A program made the position numbers and the translations under genes. Below are positions 22,250 through 47,700 of a stretch of DNA of 64,000 nt, one piece after another (position 1 is the stretch's first letter; each line of letters begins with the position of its first letter). The notes under the pieces were generated by a model, which saw only the letters and a program-made list of their open reading frames with translations, searched no databases and was not told where the DNA came from. This DNA is from Macrocystis pyrifera (Eukaryota > Sar > Phaeophyceae > Laminariales > Laminariaceae), in contig JASSKH010000030.1 of the NCBI GenBank assembly GCA_031763025.1, positions 8,348,653 to 8,412,652 on the forward strand, read 5' to 3'.

Positions 22250-23200
22250 ACCAAAATCTTCGCAAAGACACCCTATTCGTTGGGGGTGTTGGTTGGTTGG
22301 TTGGTTGGTTGGTTGGTCGGTCGGTCGGTCGGTCGGTTAGGAAGCTGGTTGGTTATTTTTGTTGGTTTGTCGGTTTGGTTGATTGGTTTTATTTGATTTG
22401 TTGGCGTGTTGTTGGTTGGTTGAATCTCTATATATCTCTGTATATATATATATTCATTTATTTATTTTTTTTTTGAGGGGGGGTGTTTCGTTGGCTTGCT
22501 TTGTTGATGGGATACAAAACAAAAAAGCAGGACGTGAATTGCGGCGTTTGCGGCGGCGAAACCCCAACACACAAAAAAAAAAGGCACCGCTTAGGAACGG
22601 TTCGTACGAGTAGTCCGGGGTTGGTTGGATAGTTGGTTGGTTGTTGGTTGACTAGATGGTCGGTTGATAGACTGGCTTGGTTGTATCGCTCCCTGATTCG
22701 TTGATAGATCGGACAATCGGACAGGGTGTGCGATTTTTTAGCAGCGACATCACAGAAGAGGACTTCTCCGGCAGTATTGGAGAGCCGCTGAAACCTACGG
22801 CGATCAAGTCTTTTGAAGGAAGAATAAGCAGGAAATAAAAACCCGGCGGTCACGGTTGGTTGAGTGGTGGCTTGGTTGGTTGACGGGGTGGTTGTTTTCG
22901 TTGCCTGATTATGCTGATGGATTTGTCAACAGGATAAGATCTGCGATTTTTTCGGCAACTACGGTAATATATCAGAACACAGCAGAAGAGGTCGTACGTA
23001 GTCATGGGTGGGTCCTTAGATATTGTTGGTTGGATAATGGTTGGTTAGATATATTGGTTGGTCAGTCTATTCGACGAAACGATGGTTGGTTGGTTGGCTG
23101 GGTGGTTGATTCGTTGCCTGGCTTGTTGATGGGCTGGAGAGCACGATAGGGTCGGCTGCGTTATTTTCGGCAGCGACACCCCTAGCACATCCGGCGGCGC
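22250..23200. repeat. GGTT/GGTC tetranucleotide DNA with a tandem duplication of about 210 bp
   Basis: Blocks of (GGTT)n and (GGTC)n alternate with four diverged copies of a longer unit marked by GTTGATGGG-type sequence near 22495, 22700, 22910 and 23122. Three of them also carry GCGATTTTTT-x-AGCAGCGACA-type sequence (22727, 22944, 23160). The period is about 204-213 bp. Confidence 0.6.
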
Positions 23201-23963
23201 GGTAGGTTTTTGGATGTGTCGGTTCTATTCTTTTTGCTGGCATGGGGTCGGCGTGCGCTTAAAGAGGGTTTTGGTGTGTTGCTTTTTGGGCTGGCATAGG
23301 GTCTGCGTGCGCTTAAAGAGGGCGCCGCCGATTCCGTGATGGATGCGGTGGACAGCAAAGGGGTTATTTCGGGGGGGGGGTGGGTGGGTGGGGGTGGGTG
23401 GGGGGGGGGGGGAGGGAAGGAGGAAGGGAGATGGGCATTCTCGTGCTATTACGTTTGAGCCGAAAAAGCACACAAGACAGAGGTAGGGGCCAAGCTCTCG
23501 CCTACGTACACACCTCTCTCTCTCCCGGTCCCCCGCTCCCCCCCTTCCTCCTGCCAAAACGTGCATTGTTGGTGCCAACACCTGTTCGCCTACATCCAAT
23601 CCCGCACCCCCCCCCCTCCCCCCCCCCAACCGCTCCCAAGGTGTACCACACCACAGCCACAGCAGCAGCCTGCCCGCAAAAATAAACAAAAAAGTTAGGC
23701 CTCTGGTTTGGGCCCAAAACTATTTCGAACTCTAGAGTCAGATCGTTTTCACAGAGAAACAAAAGAAGGCTAAGTATGTACTGTACGTACATACTAAACA
23801 GTCTGCCCTTGCGTGATGTTGCAAAATAGTCCCCCTTCCAATTCCAAGTAGTTCATGTGTCCCCAAAAACAGTATATATCGTAGCGGGGGTGCTACTGCT
23901 GTATACTATAATAGAGTCGGATCATGCTTCAAGTACAATAAAACAATAATGATCCTCGAGGCG

Positions 23964-24006
<43 letters not shown>

Positions 24007-24089
24007 CTTATCCTCTCTCTCGTTCTCACCGCTTGGCCTGCGCGTCACGGTGGTAGGCGTTTGCGCCGATGACGGCTGCCCTAGGGGGC
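23201..24089. other. No gene assigned; C/G-rich with a 52-bp direct repeat
   Basis: CTGGCATGGGGTCGGCGTGC / CTGGCATAGGGTCTGCGTGC mark a duplicated unit (23238 and 23290), each followed by GCTTAAAGAGGG. On the minus strand AVHRIHHGIGGALFKRTQTL is open near 23350-23290 and could be an exon scrap, but no clean splice sites frame it. A C tract of 37 lies at 23968-24004. Confidence 0.4.
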
Positions 24090-36724
<12,635 letters not shown>

Positions 36725-38666
36725 GACGCGTGGCTGAAGTCCCTCTCGAGGACAGACCCTAGGCGGCTTGATGTCGGCGGAAGTCTCCTAGTTCTGGGTC
36801 ACCGAAGAGACCCCCGCACCCTGGAACGTTTTGAAGAAGACCTTGCTTGCGCAAATATTTCCGACGTCGGAGTACTCTGCTAAAACAAGCTAAGCTCGGT
36901 GGCTGAGTTCCGTTCGGGGCGGTCCAGTCTTCCGGGCGGGTCGCTTTGTCCTTCCTGGCTCTTGCCCCCCCTCCGTCTGACAGGCCTGCTCCTTGATGGG
37001 CTTCCTTCTCACAGTGCCTCAGCTATTTCTTGAGCACGCACAGAGTCAGTAAGTACAACAGCAGCGTCACGATTATCTTCTCGGTGTCGTTTCCAGGTGG
37101 ATGTGTCTGTTCTGCGGACGTCTTGAGACTCGATCGCTCCGCGAAGCCACGAGGCAAGAAGGACGCTCCGGAATCGATGTGCGTAAATTCAGCTGCGATA
37201 GCTGCTAGGAGGTACGACGGTCCCTAGAATCGAGGCGCTACTGTAAGTGCAACCTGTGTCTGACTTCGTCCCATGTCAAGAGAAACGAAAAAATATTTGT
37301 CCACAGCAGCGGAGTATCCACGGCCTCCGTAGGGATTATTTGGAAACCTGTCCCCTCGTTGTGAGCCCTATGGAAAAAGTGTGTTGTTTGTGAGTTTCTT
37401 GGAGAGCGGACCTCCGTGTATCACCACAACCACAGGAGGCTGGTGCCACCTTCACGAGAGATCCATCTTTGCATCCGGGACGGGAGCGCAACAGAACGCG
37501 CGGAACCCGGTGAGTGGACACGGCTGTGGCTTGCATGTTGCGTCGCTGCCCCGTCTTGCTGGCCCTTTGGCACTGCTGCATATATCCCTTCCCCCTCACT
37601 CATCATCAAACGCGTTGTTTTCGCTGTTCAAGGCTACGATATGTGCTCTTTGTCTTTGTGCTCTCGTTACTCTTGCTCTCTCTCGCTGTCTCTCGATCTC
37701 ATTTGCTTTTCCGTGTGACCTGCTCCACGCGTTCGACAAATCATGTGTGCTTTGCGCTCGCCCCACTCTCCATATCCGCCTGGAGCTGCCCTGATCTTCT
37801 AAGCGCGCGTGTCGCTGTCCTGCCCTATTACAGGCAGTCCTCCGTTTGCCCACTACGCAATCACTCACGAAAGCTCAGTTTGGTGTGTAATTCGAGGTTT
37901 CCCATGGTGTGTGCGAACGAAAGAGGGATACAGAGATATGTAGGTGATTGCGTGGCGCGCTCGCAAAGAAAAATCGAGACAGAAAGACAGAAAGCTGCCG
38001 GTGCGCTGCTGCTCGCTCTCCCCCCTGCAAAGTAGTGCCTCTCCCTGAGGCTCGAGTACACAGAGCGCGGGTCTTCGCTTGGTATATCTATGTTTCTTCT
38101 CCGCAAAGCCTTCACGCACCCCCCCCCCCCCCCCCCCGGCCTCCCCCCGCTGCCTTGTCCCTAGATCTAAACCGCTCCTGGGAGGCAAGGCAAGGGCAGG
38201 CAAGGGAAGGTGGCGCGCGAACAATTGGACGGCGTCACTCAAGAGCAGCTTGGTGGATTCTGCTGGTTTTGGTCTCGAGTCTGCACAGGAAGAAAACGCG
38301 AAAAAGTCTCTTACCAGAAGAATTCGACTCGCCACCAAGACTGAAGAGGGAAGGGCCTGACTGAGGTTGACTGCCCTTGGCTGGCTGGGTCTGGCTGGTG
38401 TCTGTGAGAGGATATCAAATCAAATCAACTGTTTGTTAGTGTGGAGATACGCGCCAAAAAACGAAGCTGGTTCCCTGCGGTGGGTCCAGTGCAGCAGAGA
38501 GTTTCGTCAACACGTAACCAAAGAGCCTAATCGTACTGCTGAACTGCAGCGGCGGCGGCAGCGGCAGCAACTGCAGCAGAACCAGCAGTAGCCGCAAACA
38601 AGAAGAAGGGCAGGTAAGGGAGCAAGCAAGCAGGTAACCACTAGCTAAAAGCCATCAACATCAGCC
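36725..38666. promoter_or_regulatory. Shared 5' region between divergent PROPPIN and exportin-7 genes
   Basis: The two start codons are 1,942 bp apart and point outward. No recognisable TATA element or protein-coding gene lies between; the longest frames (near 37381, 37514 and 38079) match nothing known. CAG-rich DNA at 38545-38590 and the GGCAG|GTAAGG-like site at 38610 suggest exportin 5' untranslated sequence, perhaps with an intron. A Pro-codon C run lies at 38119-38137. Confidence 0.5.
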
Positions 38667-39077
38667 ATGGACGCGGCGCAGCTGGTGCAGGTGGAATCCC
38701 TCTGCGAGACTCTCTACAACTCCTCGGACGAGGCGGCGCGCAGCCACGCCCAGAACCAGCTCCTTAGCCTCCAGACCTCGGCGGAGCGCATCCCCCAGTG
38801 CCAGTATATCCTCGACCACTCCGAAAATGCTTACGCGCTGCTGCTCGCCTCGAGCAGCCTAACCAGGCTGATTTCGAACCACTGGAACAACTTCACCACC
38901 CCCCAGAGGGTTGAGATCAGGAACTACATCCTGAACTATCTGGGCAGCGTGGGAGCCTCGCTGACGGATTATGTAAGGACGAGCCTGATCCAGCTGCTGT
39001 GCCGGATAACGAAGCTGGGCTGGTTTGACGATCAGCGGCATAGGGAGGTGGTCGACGCCGTCATGAGGTTTCTTCAG
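38667..39077 (+). CDS. XPO7: Exportin-7 exon 1
   Basis: 137 codons, MDAAQLVQVESLCETLYNSS to DAVMRFLQ, ending CTTCAG|GTTAGT. It contains the importin-beta N-terminal helices: QCQYILDHSENAYALLLASS, RNYILNYLGSVGASL and LIQLLCRITKLGWFD. Confidence 0.95.
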
Positions 39078-42000
39078 GTTAGTGTGTTTTGTTGTGTGCT
39101 GTGTTTGTTCTTGTTTTGCGCAGTCTGCTTTCCCCGTAGCCTCTTCACCAAGTATCCGTTCGAGTGTTGGTGGGTACTGGAGCCGAGGACCTACTGACAG
39201 TACGTACATCTCCTGTGGCAGTACAGAACAGTCGTACATTCTCTCCTCGCTGAGGAGGCAGCCATGATGCCAGTAGCATTGACGGCTTAAAACGCCTAAA
39301 AATGCGACGGAAACCCATGTAAAAGAGCCCTACGCGTAGAGGGGAACATCACCGTAAGCTGTTTCCTCGGACTCGGTACTGGGCCACTTTCTGCTGGCAG
39401 TACACTGGTCTGGGCAGTACCTCTCCCCTGGCTGAGGGAGGTACCACGATTCCAGGATATTGGGCTATTAATTTACAATTTGCGTGCGTCCCATTAAAAC
39501 GCCTCGTAATACAACAGAAACCTGTCGAAAAATTGTAGTGGACGAAAACTATCACAGGTAAGAACATTGAAAATATACGCTACATACCATGAATCCTAGC
39601 CTTCATACACTCGATTTCCACCACACTGACCACGAGCCTCTCAATCTTTTCATGGTCTCACGTCCTGCCCTGCGGCATCACTGTAGGGAAAGTAGACTGA
39701 GAACGTTTGGCAACAATGCTTCCACGAATCGTGGCCTTCTATTCTCGATTTCCACGACATCGTGCGCATGAGAAGATAGAGCACACAGGGGTGCATCCCG
39801 TACACGTTTGTATCACCATACATCGTGTTTGCATTTTCGTCTTTTTCCAGAGTCTAGTCTAGCACCCCTGACCTCAACTTTGCCTTTCAAGATGCAGCCT
39901 AAAATCTACACAACAGGTATGTTTTACTTGGATATAGTGAAGCCCAATCGCGTAAAAAGGTGCCTCCGGTAGGGTGCCTCCAGCGGGCCCCTCCGAGGGC
40001 ACCTCCGACGGGACCCTCTCACCAGCCGGGGGGGGTCGCCGCGACCCAAATCCGGGTCGGATTCAGGTTCCTGACACAGCCAGGAATCCTTTTCCTGGCT
40101 AGATCTACTTTCCCCCCATTTTCTTTTTTTTTTTCTCATGTCATTTTACCGCCCCTGACCCTGCGTGACCCAAACCATTGGTCTATGATTCATGGCCCAA
40201 AGTAAAACGTATGTGTTAGCTTTAGGGCCCATCTTATCGAGGACTTTTGGTTTTTTCAATTTGATTTTTTTTTTTTTTTTCTCATTTAATTTGCATCTGA
40301 TTGGCCGAAGAGTGAGTCACCAGGCAGGATTCGAAGGGGCAAATTAGAAAAAAACAATTTGAGTGAACAGTCTTTTGGGACTTTTTTCGTGTGTGTGCGT
40401 GTTTTTTTCAATTTCGAATTTGGGAGTTGATCAGCCTTGATGTAGCATGTTCATGGTGGGTCAACACCCCCGCTGGAGTCTGGGGTGATTCTTGGCCGCT
40501 TCAATGACCACGACCGAGGCGATAAAACCCGAACCTCAACGACAGGCGACCGGAGCAATAGCCGCGCCCACGGCCACAGACCATAGCACATCGCACCCCG
40601 GCGGTGGCGCCTCTAAATAAATCATGGCGGCGGCAAGCCCGATTTTTCGGCCTGCTCGATCGGCCAACCATGACGAAAACCGAGCAAACGAGCAAAAAAT
40701 CAGAGGATACGATCGAGACCTCGATAGCTGCATCGCCGATGCTGTTCCGCACGCGGCGCTTGAGGGCTCCCTCCGCCGACCCAAGACACCCTGAGAGTGA
40801 TAGCTTCCTATCCTGCGCCACCAAAAAGAAAAAAATGCTGGCGGCGGCGCGCACACGACAACGCAAACCTTCGCTCTCGTCTACGGTCGTCGTTGTTTGT
40901 CGGCTGGGCGTTGTGTGACGCGGTACGTTATTCCAGGTTGTTTCGAATTCCTTTTTGTTTGACAATGAATGCGCCGTATTCCCGATAGGATACAAACACG
41001 TTTTTTTTTTTTCGAAATGAAATAAAATTCATTGAAATTTAGTTTTCATTTCCAAATGATGAAATTTAGCGTTCCCCGTTTATATGGCCCCTCAAGCTGC
41101 AAGTACGTAAAGAAATCAAATCACGTGAAAGTGTGCCTCTGGGGGGCGCCTTTAGCGGGGGGGCCTCTGGGGGTGCCTCCAGCGGGGCCCCCCTCACCAG
41201 GATCCTGATCGGATCCAGTTTTTTCGCTGCGCCCAGACCCGGTCGTAGTATTAATAGTGTCGGTGCAACTGTTTGCTCGAGAGGGTTCGTCGGGTTGTCA
41301 CGACTAAAATACCCCCCCCCCCCCCGCGCCTCACAAGCGGTTCTTATTAATAGTAGGATGCTAGCTCACCCTTCATGCGACTCGCCGAACTCCTCACGGC
41401 GCTTCGCGCTTGGTGCAAGCAATCTCTGCCTGGTCGGTGAAAACCCGACGTGCTCTGTCCTGGCATTGTAGGAATGCGAGGCCCATGGTCATCCGACTCT
41501 AGGCCATGCATGATATCGAGTACCTCCCCCCCCCCCCCCCCCCCCCCCCCCGCTATTTGGCTTTTATTTTAAACGCGCAAGGTACTTGTTCGGAAGCCTT
41601 AAGCCTTTGCTACGAACAACGTATCTCATATAGAGCAAAATAGTCGAATAATTTGCGCCGCTGCAACAAATACTCGAGTAACTACTGTAGTATCCTAGCC
41701 AACTTGGTAACTAGTCGGCGACTTACAGGCAGCCAACTCGCAGCCCTATTTTTTACTGGTGTTTACAGTGTCGGTGCTTTTTTTTCGGGGGTCCATAGTT
41801 AATAGGACCTATGGTATACATTAAAACCTATGTATTTTACCTATTTTTACTAACAATGTTTGGTCCTATTTACTATGGTCCCCCGTAGTAGGACTGCAGT
41901 CCGATTTTGGGGACAAGCATATCACGATTAGAGTGGTTTATCCCCAAAACGGGACTGCAGTTCTCAAAGGGTTTGGGTGGTCTTTTATAGTGCCTGTTTA

Positions 42001-42389
42001 TGGGTACTTATTACAATATTAATAGTGTCACTACTGCTGTACCAGGTACAGACTAGTGCTTGCTGGTGAATACCACATATTGCAATTGAAATGCTGTCTG
42101 TATCACTATTACGGGGGACCATACTAAATAGGACCTACGGTAGACCCCAAAAACTCTATATTTCGCTATTTTGACAAGATTTGGTCCTATTTACTATGGC
42201 CCCCCGTAATAGTGTAGTTCTATGTAGTGCTCGGAGTGCTTTAGTGTTACCTTGTGTTGATAAATGCGCAGTGCTTGCTTGACATGACTTGGCCTATGAC
42301 TTGAGTCTTGAGTCTTAGTAATTACCAGATGCCAAGCACCTGGGTACCTGGTACTCGTATGTCTTAGTGTCAATAGTTAGTACTGTTTG

Positions 42390-42464
<75 letters not shown>

Positions 42465-44687
42465 TTGCTTGCTTGCTTGCTTTCCTGCTTGTGCCCCATG
42501 CAATTTATTCCCTCCTTATATTACAGATGTACTGCTAAGTTTACCAGATTTTGAAGAAAACTGCTGTGTTTCGGTTTCTGGTGTTATTCGGCGTTGCTAC
42601 CTTTGTTATTGCGTTTATTTTTCCCGCTGAAATTCCGCCTTTTACTACAGCCAGTATGAAACATGCTGTGACACTGGACAGACATCGTGTGTGTTCTTCA
42701 CATTAAACCGTTCTTTCTGAAACGCACTGATTTATGGTTCACGTTTTTTTGTGGTACATGCTGGTGCATACGTATCATAAACCGAAGGTATCTGTTGTTG
42801 TTGGGGGACTATTAATAATACATTGTGCTGTTTTTAGGTTCGATTTTATGCCGTAGAGCAGGGCATGTGCGGTGCGAAGTTGATATGTGCTTTCTTCACA
42901 TTAAACCGTTCTTTTCACGCACCGACATCCAGCAAATACAGCAGTGTCCGTGCTGATTCTTCATCCTACAGAGATACTCGTAGCAGCTCTGAGCTCTGTG
43001 CCCACTAAGTGCGACACAAGGAAATACATCGCAGGAAGTAGTGAGGAACTATTACGGGGGACCATAGTAAACAGGACCAAATATTGTTCGTAAAAATACG
43101 TACATATATAGGTTTTGGTGTGTACTACTGTAGGTCCTATTTACTATGGTCCCCCGTAATAACAGACAATGCAATGCCAACGGGATGGATAGGCGAGGCA
43201 GAACATATGTACGCAGGCCAACAAACCAGACGAACCGCACGAAGGAAGAAATACGAAGCTCGGACTTTCGAAAATATGAAGAAAAAGAACGCAAAGCAAA
43301 GGAAAGAAACGAGAAAGAATGGCTGGAGAGGAAATTCGATACCAGGTATTTTAGGGGGGGGAAAGATAGTGAGAAGTAGTAGGAAATATAAAAGAAGAAA
43401 CAAAAAAAAATAATAGGAAAGGAAAAAGCAACACAAAAATTAAAGCAACCATGGAGCAGTATGATACTGGCTGTATATCTTGCGGGATACGATAACAGCA
43501 GTTTTGGGGGTGCTTCATATTTTGACGTATGAGGTATGCCTGGTGGGTATTTTGTATTGTGTGGCATCGTTTTGTTTAGGGATGCCTCGCTCGCCTGACG
43601 TGAGTCGGTCATGCAGTCAGCTGGCGAAACGAGCCGTAGTCTATATCAACATGGATCGTCTACAAGTACTAATAATCGGTTAACTCAGCCTACTGCTGTG
43701 GCGCATAAACTACTGCTGTAGTGGTCAAGTCTTGTCACGTGTATGAAAACAGCTATTAATATTATATACGAGGTATACGAGTAATACTACAGCAGTGGTA
43801 GTAGTGCAGCTCTACCACTGACTTTGTAGTAATGCGCGCCATATGCTATTGTATCGTACATATCAGGTACAGCAGTACAGCAGCAGTCTACAGAAGGACT
43901 TGCGGATCTGCGCACTTGGGATCGTCGTTTTTTGATATTTACTCGTGGTACATTCTACGTAAAACGAGAGCCGTGTACCACAAGTTATACGTATAATACC
44001 TGGTATGACGTATATAAGTAGTGCATACAGATAGTGTTACGGGGGACCATAGTAAATAGGACCAAATGTTGCTAGTAAAAATAGTGAAATATATATGTTT
44101 TTGTGTGTATCGTAGGTCCTATTTAATACGGCCCCCCGTAATAGTTGTGTTGTATTGATATTAATACCAGGTACGTACGTGTACAGCATATACACATACC
44201 AGCCACAACACTTGGGTGGGGCAGAAGTCCAGTATTCCGAATGTGGCACTGGACGGCACCGGCAGCAACAACGGCAGCAGGGTTCGACGTACTGCCGTGC
44301 CTGTAGTGCTGGTGCGTTGCTGCACCTGTACTGCTGCTGCTGTGTTGTGCGGAAATATGAACATTCCGCACTTGCTCGAATACCCGTACGTATAACGATG
44401 TGTAGATATTTCAGAGCAGATTTTAATATACAGCAGTAGTATACATAGGCCCGCCAATAAGAAAATGCCCAATAAGAACATAGTGCTCACTTTTTGGAGA
44501 ACGCTATTTAGATAATTGGGCTAAGAGAAACAGCTCAGTGGTGAGCTCTACACTAAATCCTATGTAATAGACTATGCTCAAGGTTGTTTGAAGATGGCGG
44601 CGCCCCAATAAGAATCTCAGGCTTTTGCCCAGATTAGGTGCTTCTTGCTGGCGGGCCCATACTCTGTAGTCGTGTTCTGTATCGATA

Positions 44688-44725
<38 letters not shown>

Positions 44726-47700
44726 TTATCCTCCGGTGGATTGGTAAAAATAAAGCTTAAGCTCACCACACTTCCACGTTCCAATTTGGTGTGGTGTGTC
44801 AATTTAGCCCATAGCTCCCGTTGTAACATCAGGACAGGCTGTTGTTACCCCTGGAGTTTGGGCACGATGACCCGACCTGACCCCCGAGAGGAGCAGGTGC
44901 GGTGGAGATAGCCACCCGGGAGAGTCATCTCTCCCGGATAGTGTGGGACTTGCGCGAGCTCACCCACTAACCAAAACCGAGGCTATGAGGCCTTCCCGCC
45001 GGACTTGATCCAGTTACGGTCCACCCTACCTGTTGGGGCGTTGGTTCTCAGTATTATCGGTATGATATGATCTACAGCAGTCGGGTGAGAGGCGTAAGAT
45101 CTGCGTGATCTACTATTACGAGGGACCATAGTAAACAGGACCTACGGCACACACAAAAAACAAATATCTCACTATTTTTAGTAACAATATTTGGTCCTAT
45201 TTACTGGTCCCGCGTAGTACTGCTGTCGTAGCAACATGTTTCCTGGGGCTGGGTCTGTACCACACAGACCTTGAACATATACTCCGGAGTAGTATTTTCT
45301 CTTGTTTCTTTTTCTCTTGCCTGCTCTTGTTTCGAATTGTCTTTGTTTTTGTTTTTTTTCTCTTTGTTTTCGTTTAGTTTCTCTAGGTCACGGAATGGTA
45401 TGTCGTGCGTGCCTGTCGTACGCAGTATGATGACATGGCATTGCATTGCCTACGTGGCAACGTAATATCTCTGTGGCGTAGCTTTGTGACCACAGAACTT
45501 GTATCTCTCTAGGATTGAAGAATCGGCACGGACACTGGTTGTGCTGGATGTCGACGGGTAGAAAGAACGGTTGAAGAAAACAACAACAACAACATATCGC
45601 AACGGCTGGTTGAGACTTAGATTTTCTGCAGCTGTTAAGTACGCAGATTTTGATCTACTGCTGTATGATCGATGTTTTGATGATTCGCCTCCTCCGTGTT
45701 TTGTGTTCTGCCTGGAGCTCGGCTGCGACACTGAAAACCACTGCAACTCTCCTGACCGCCTGTAATACTGCTGACTGCTGTGTAGCATTACTGCTGTTGC
45801 AACATACCAGGTACCAGTACCAGGTATTTACGTGGTTTATACCGGTTTAAGGACTTACAGCTGCTGTAGACTATTATATCAATGCTCATTTATGTTCTAC
45901 GTACGTACCAGGTATATTGGTATTTATGGATCATTCTCAATAGTACGGCACGGTCTCGTAACTTCTGAACCCTACGTATCGCTATTGATTATTAATAGTA
46001 TCCGAAAATATATTTAACTCTAATCCCTAGAAGGTTTGTAGTCGAAAGCTGGGAACAGCATTTGTTGCGAATAGATAAGGATACGTTTTCGTAGATCCAT
46101 TCGGCGAGGAGCACCTGGCTGCAGGCTGTCTTGCACTGATTGGTACCTATTACCTTACGAAGGTATATATAGATATACTTACAGACATCTCAACCTCTGA
46201 GCGTGCTCGGTTGGTACATCCATGGCCTCTCAGAGCTCCCACTTGGGAATCGCCTCCGTTTATTACTTGCCGGACCGTTCCAGCGAGTCTTTGTTTTCTC
46301 CATTTCTCGTCGTACTTTCAGTCCTTCTTTCGTTTCGTGTGCGTGCGTGTACTCCGAGCACGGTTGCGCGGGCGAACCCGGCACCGTCGCGGGTGTCAGC
46401 GGATGCTGGCGAGTAGAGGGGGAGTTGCAAGGAGCGCGGTCGCCGCTTTCGTGCCTAGGCGTCGCGTGTGCCTCGAGACACGAGGGATGCATCAATAGGC
46501 TCTGTCTGGCCTCCATTTGTGGTTTTTGATAGAGTACATATTCAAGCGGTGCTTATTTTTGCGACCGGGCTGAGAGTCACAAGAGGGAGGTACCCCGAAT
46601 GAGCACCAGCATTGTCGAGCTTGAGTCGAGGTCCACGGTGAGCACCGGGCTTCACGCGAGGCGGGCGACGGGGCCCACTGTGGAAGAGAGGGAGGGAAGC
46701 TTTACCCGGACTGAATCGGTGGCGAGATGGTCGCGAGAGGGGCGGGCGGCGTACGAGGCTGAGAGAGAAGCTCTGCTGTAATATTTTTTCTTTTTTTCAT
46801 TTTTTTTTTTTTTTTTTGACTGGTGTAAGGTGTTCCACTCAAGTAGTAAATTATTACACGAAAGGGGACGGGGATTTTATTTCTTTTAGACATTTTCGGT
46901 TTCATTTTCATTGTTTTTGCTGTGTTGCTGTGCCGTTCTGTGCTTTATCTTTCGTACATACGACGAGTACACAGACACAGAGCATATCGAAAGAAGAAAT
47001 AAGTACCCTACCTGGGGTATATACGTATGTACGACGTGTGAGCGAGCGTAGCGGAAAACCGCCCGCGACGCGAAGCATATGTGGCGTCCGAGCTGTTTTC
47101 TCCTGAAGCATGGCGGCGGGACTCTTGACATTATCAAGTCGCCAGTTTGCAGCTAACTACAGGGGCCATAAAAAAAACAATAGTCATTTCAATCATGGAC
47201 CTCTGTCCGCTTCGCATATACATTGATGTTTCCTTCCTGAGCGAGCGTAGCGGGCGGCGTAGGCCGCCCGCGGAGCGAAGCGCCTTGTATATTTATATCG
47301 TATATCTGTTTTTTTTTCCCAGCATCCCGTCATAGATCCGTAATAAGAGGCTCTCTATTGACATTTTGACAAAGCTGCTGCTGCTGCGTACATGTGTACT
47401 CCGGAATAGTAGTGTGCAGCAGCAGTAGTTACGATACGAGTACGAAGGAGCCAGCAGTTTCACCCGCATGTGCTGATGTACGCTACGTGCTGGTATCTAA
47501 TACTCCGAAGCAACAGTGTACGAGCATTATTAATAGTACACAAGGTATGCAAGATTTTTGCTCCTCGGGATCATGTCGGTGACTTGATTTCCTGGGGGTG
47601 TCGTAAAGCTGAAAAAGGGAGAACGTGCGAGGCGTTCGTTCCTCGTACCAGCTGCTCGTACGTGGCTACCGGGCAAGAACGAAGAGCATGAAGAAGCTCG

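Noticed and set aside
36983..38364. Protein-coding gene between PROPPIN and exportin-7
   Set aside because: Several 90-190 codon frames exist on both strands, but none shows known motifs, and they overlap one another.
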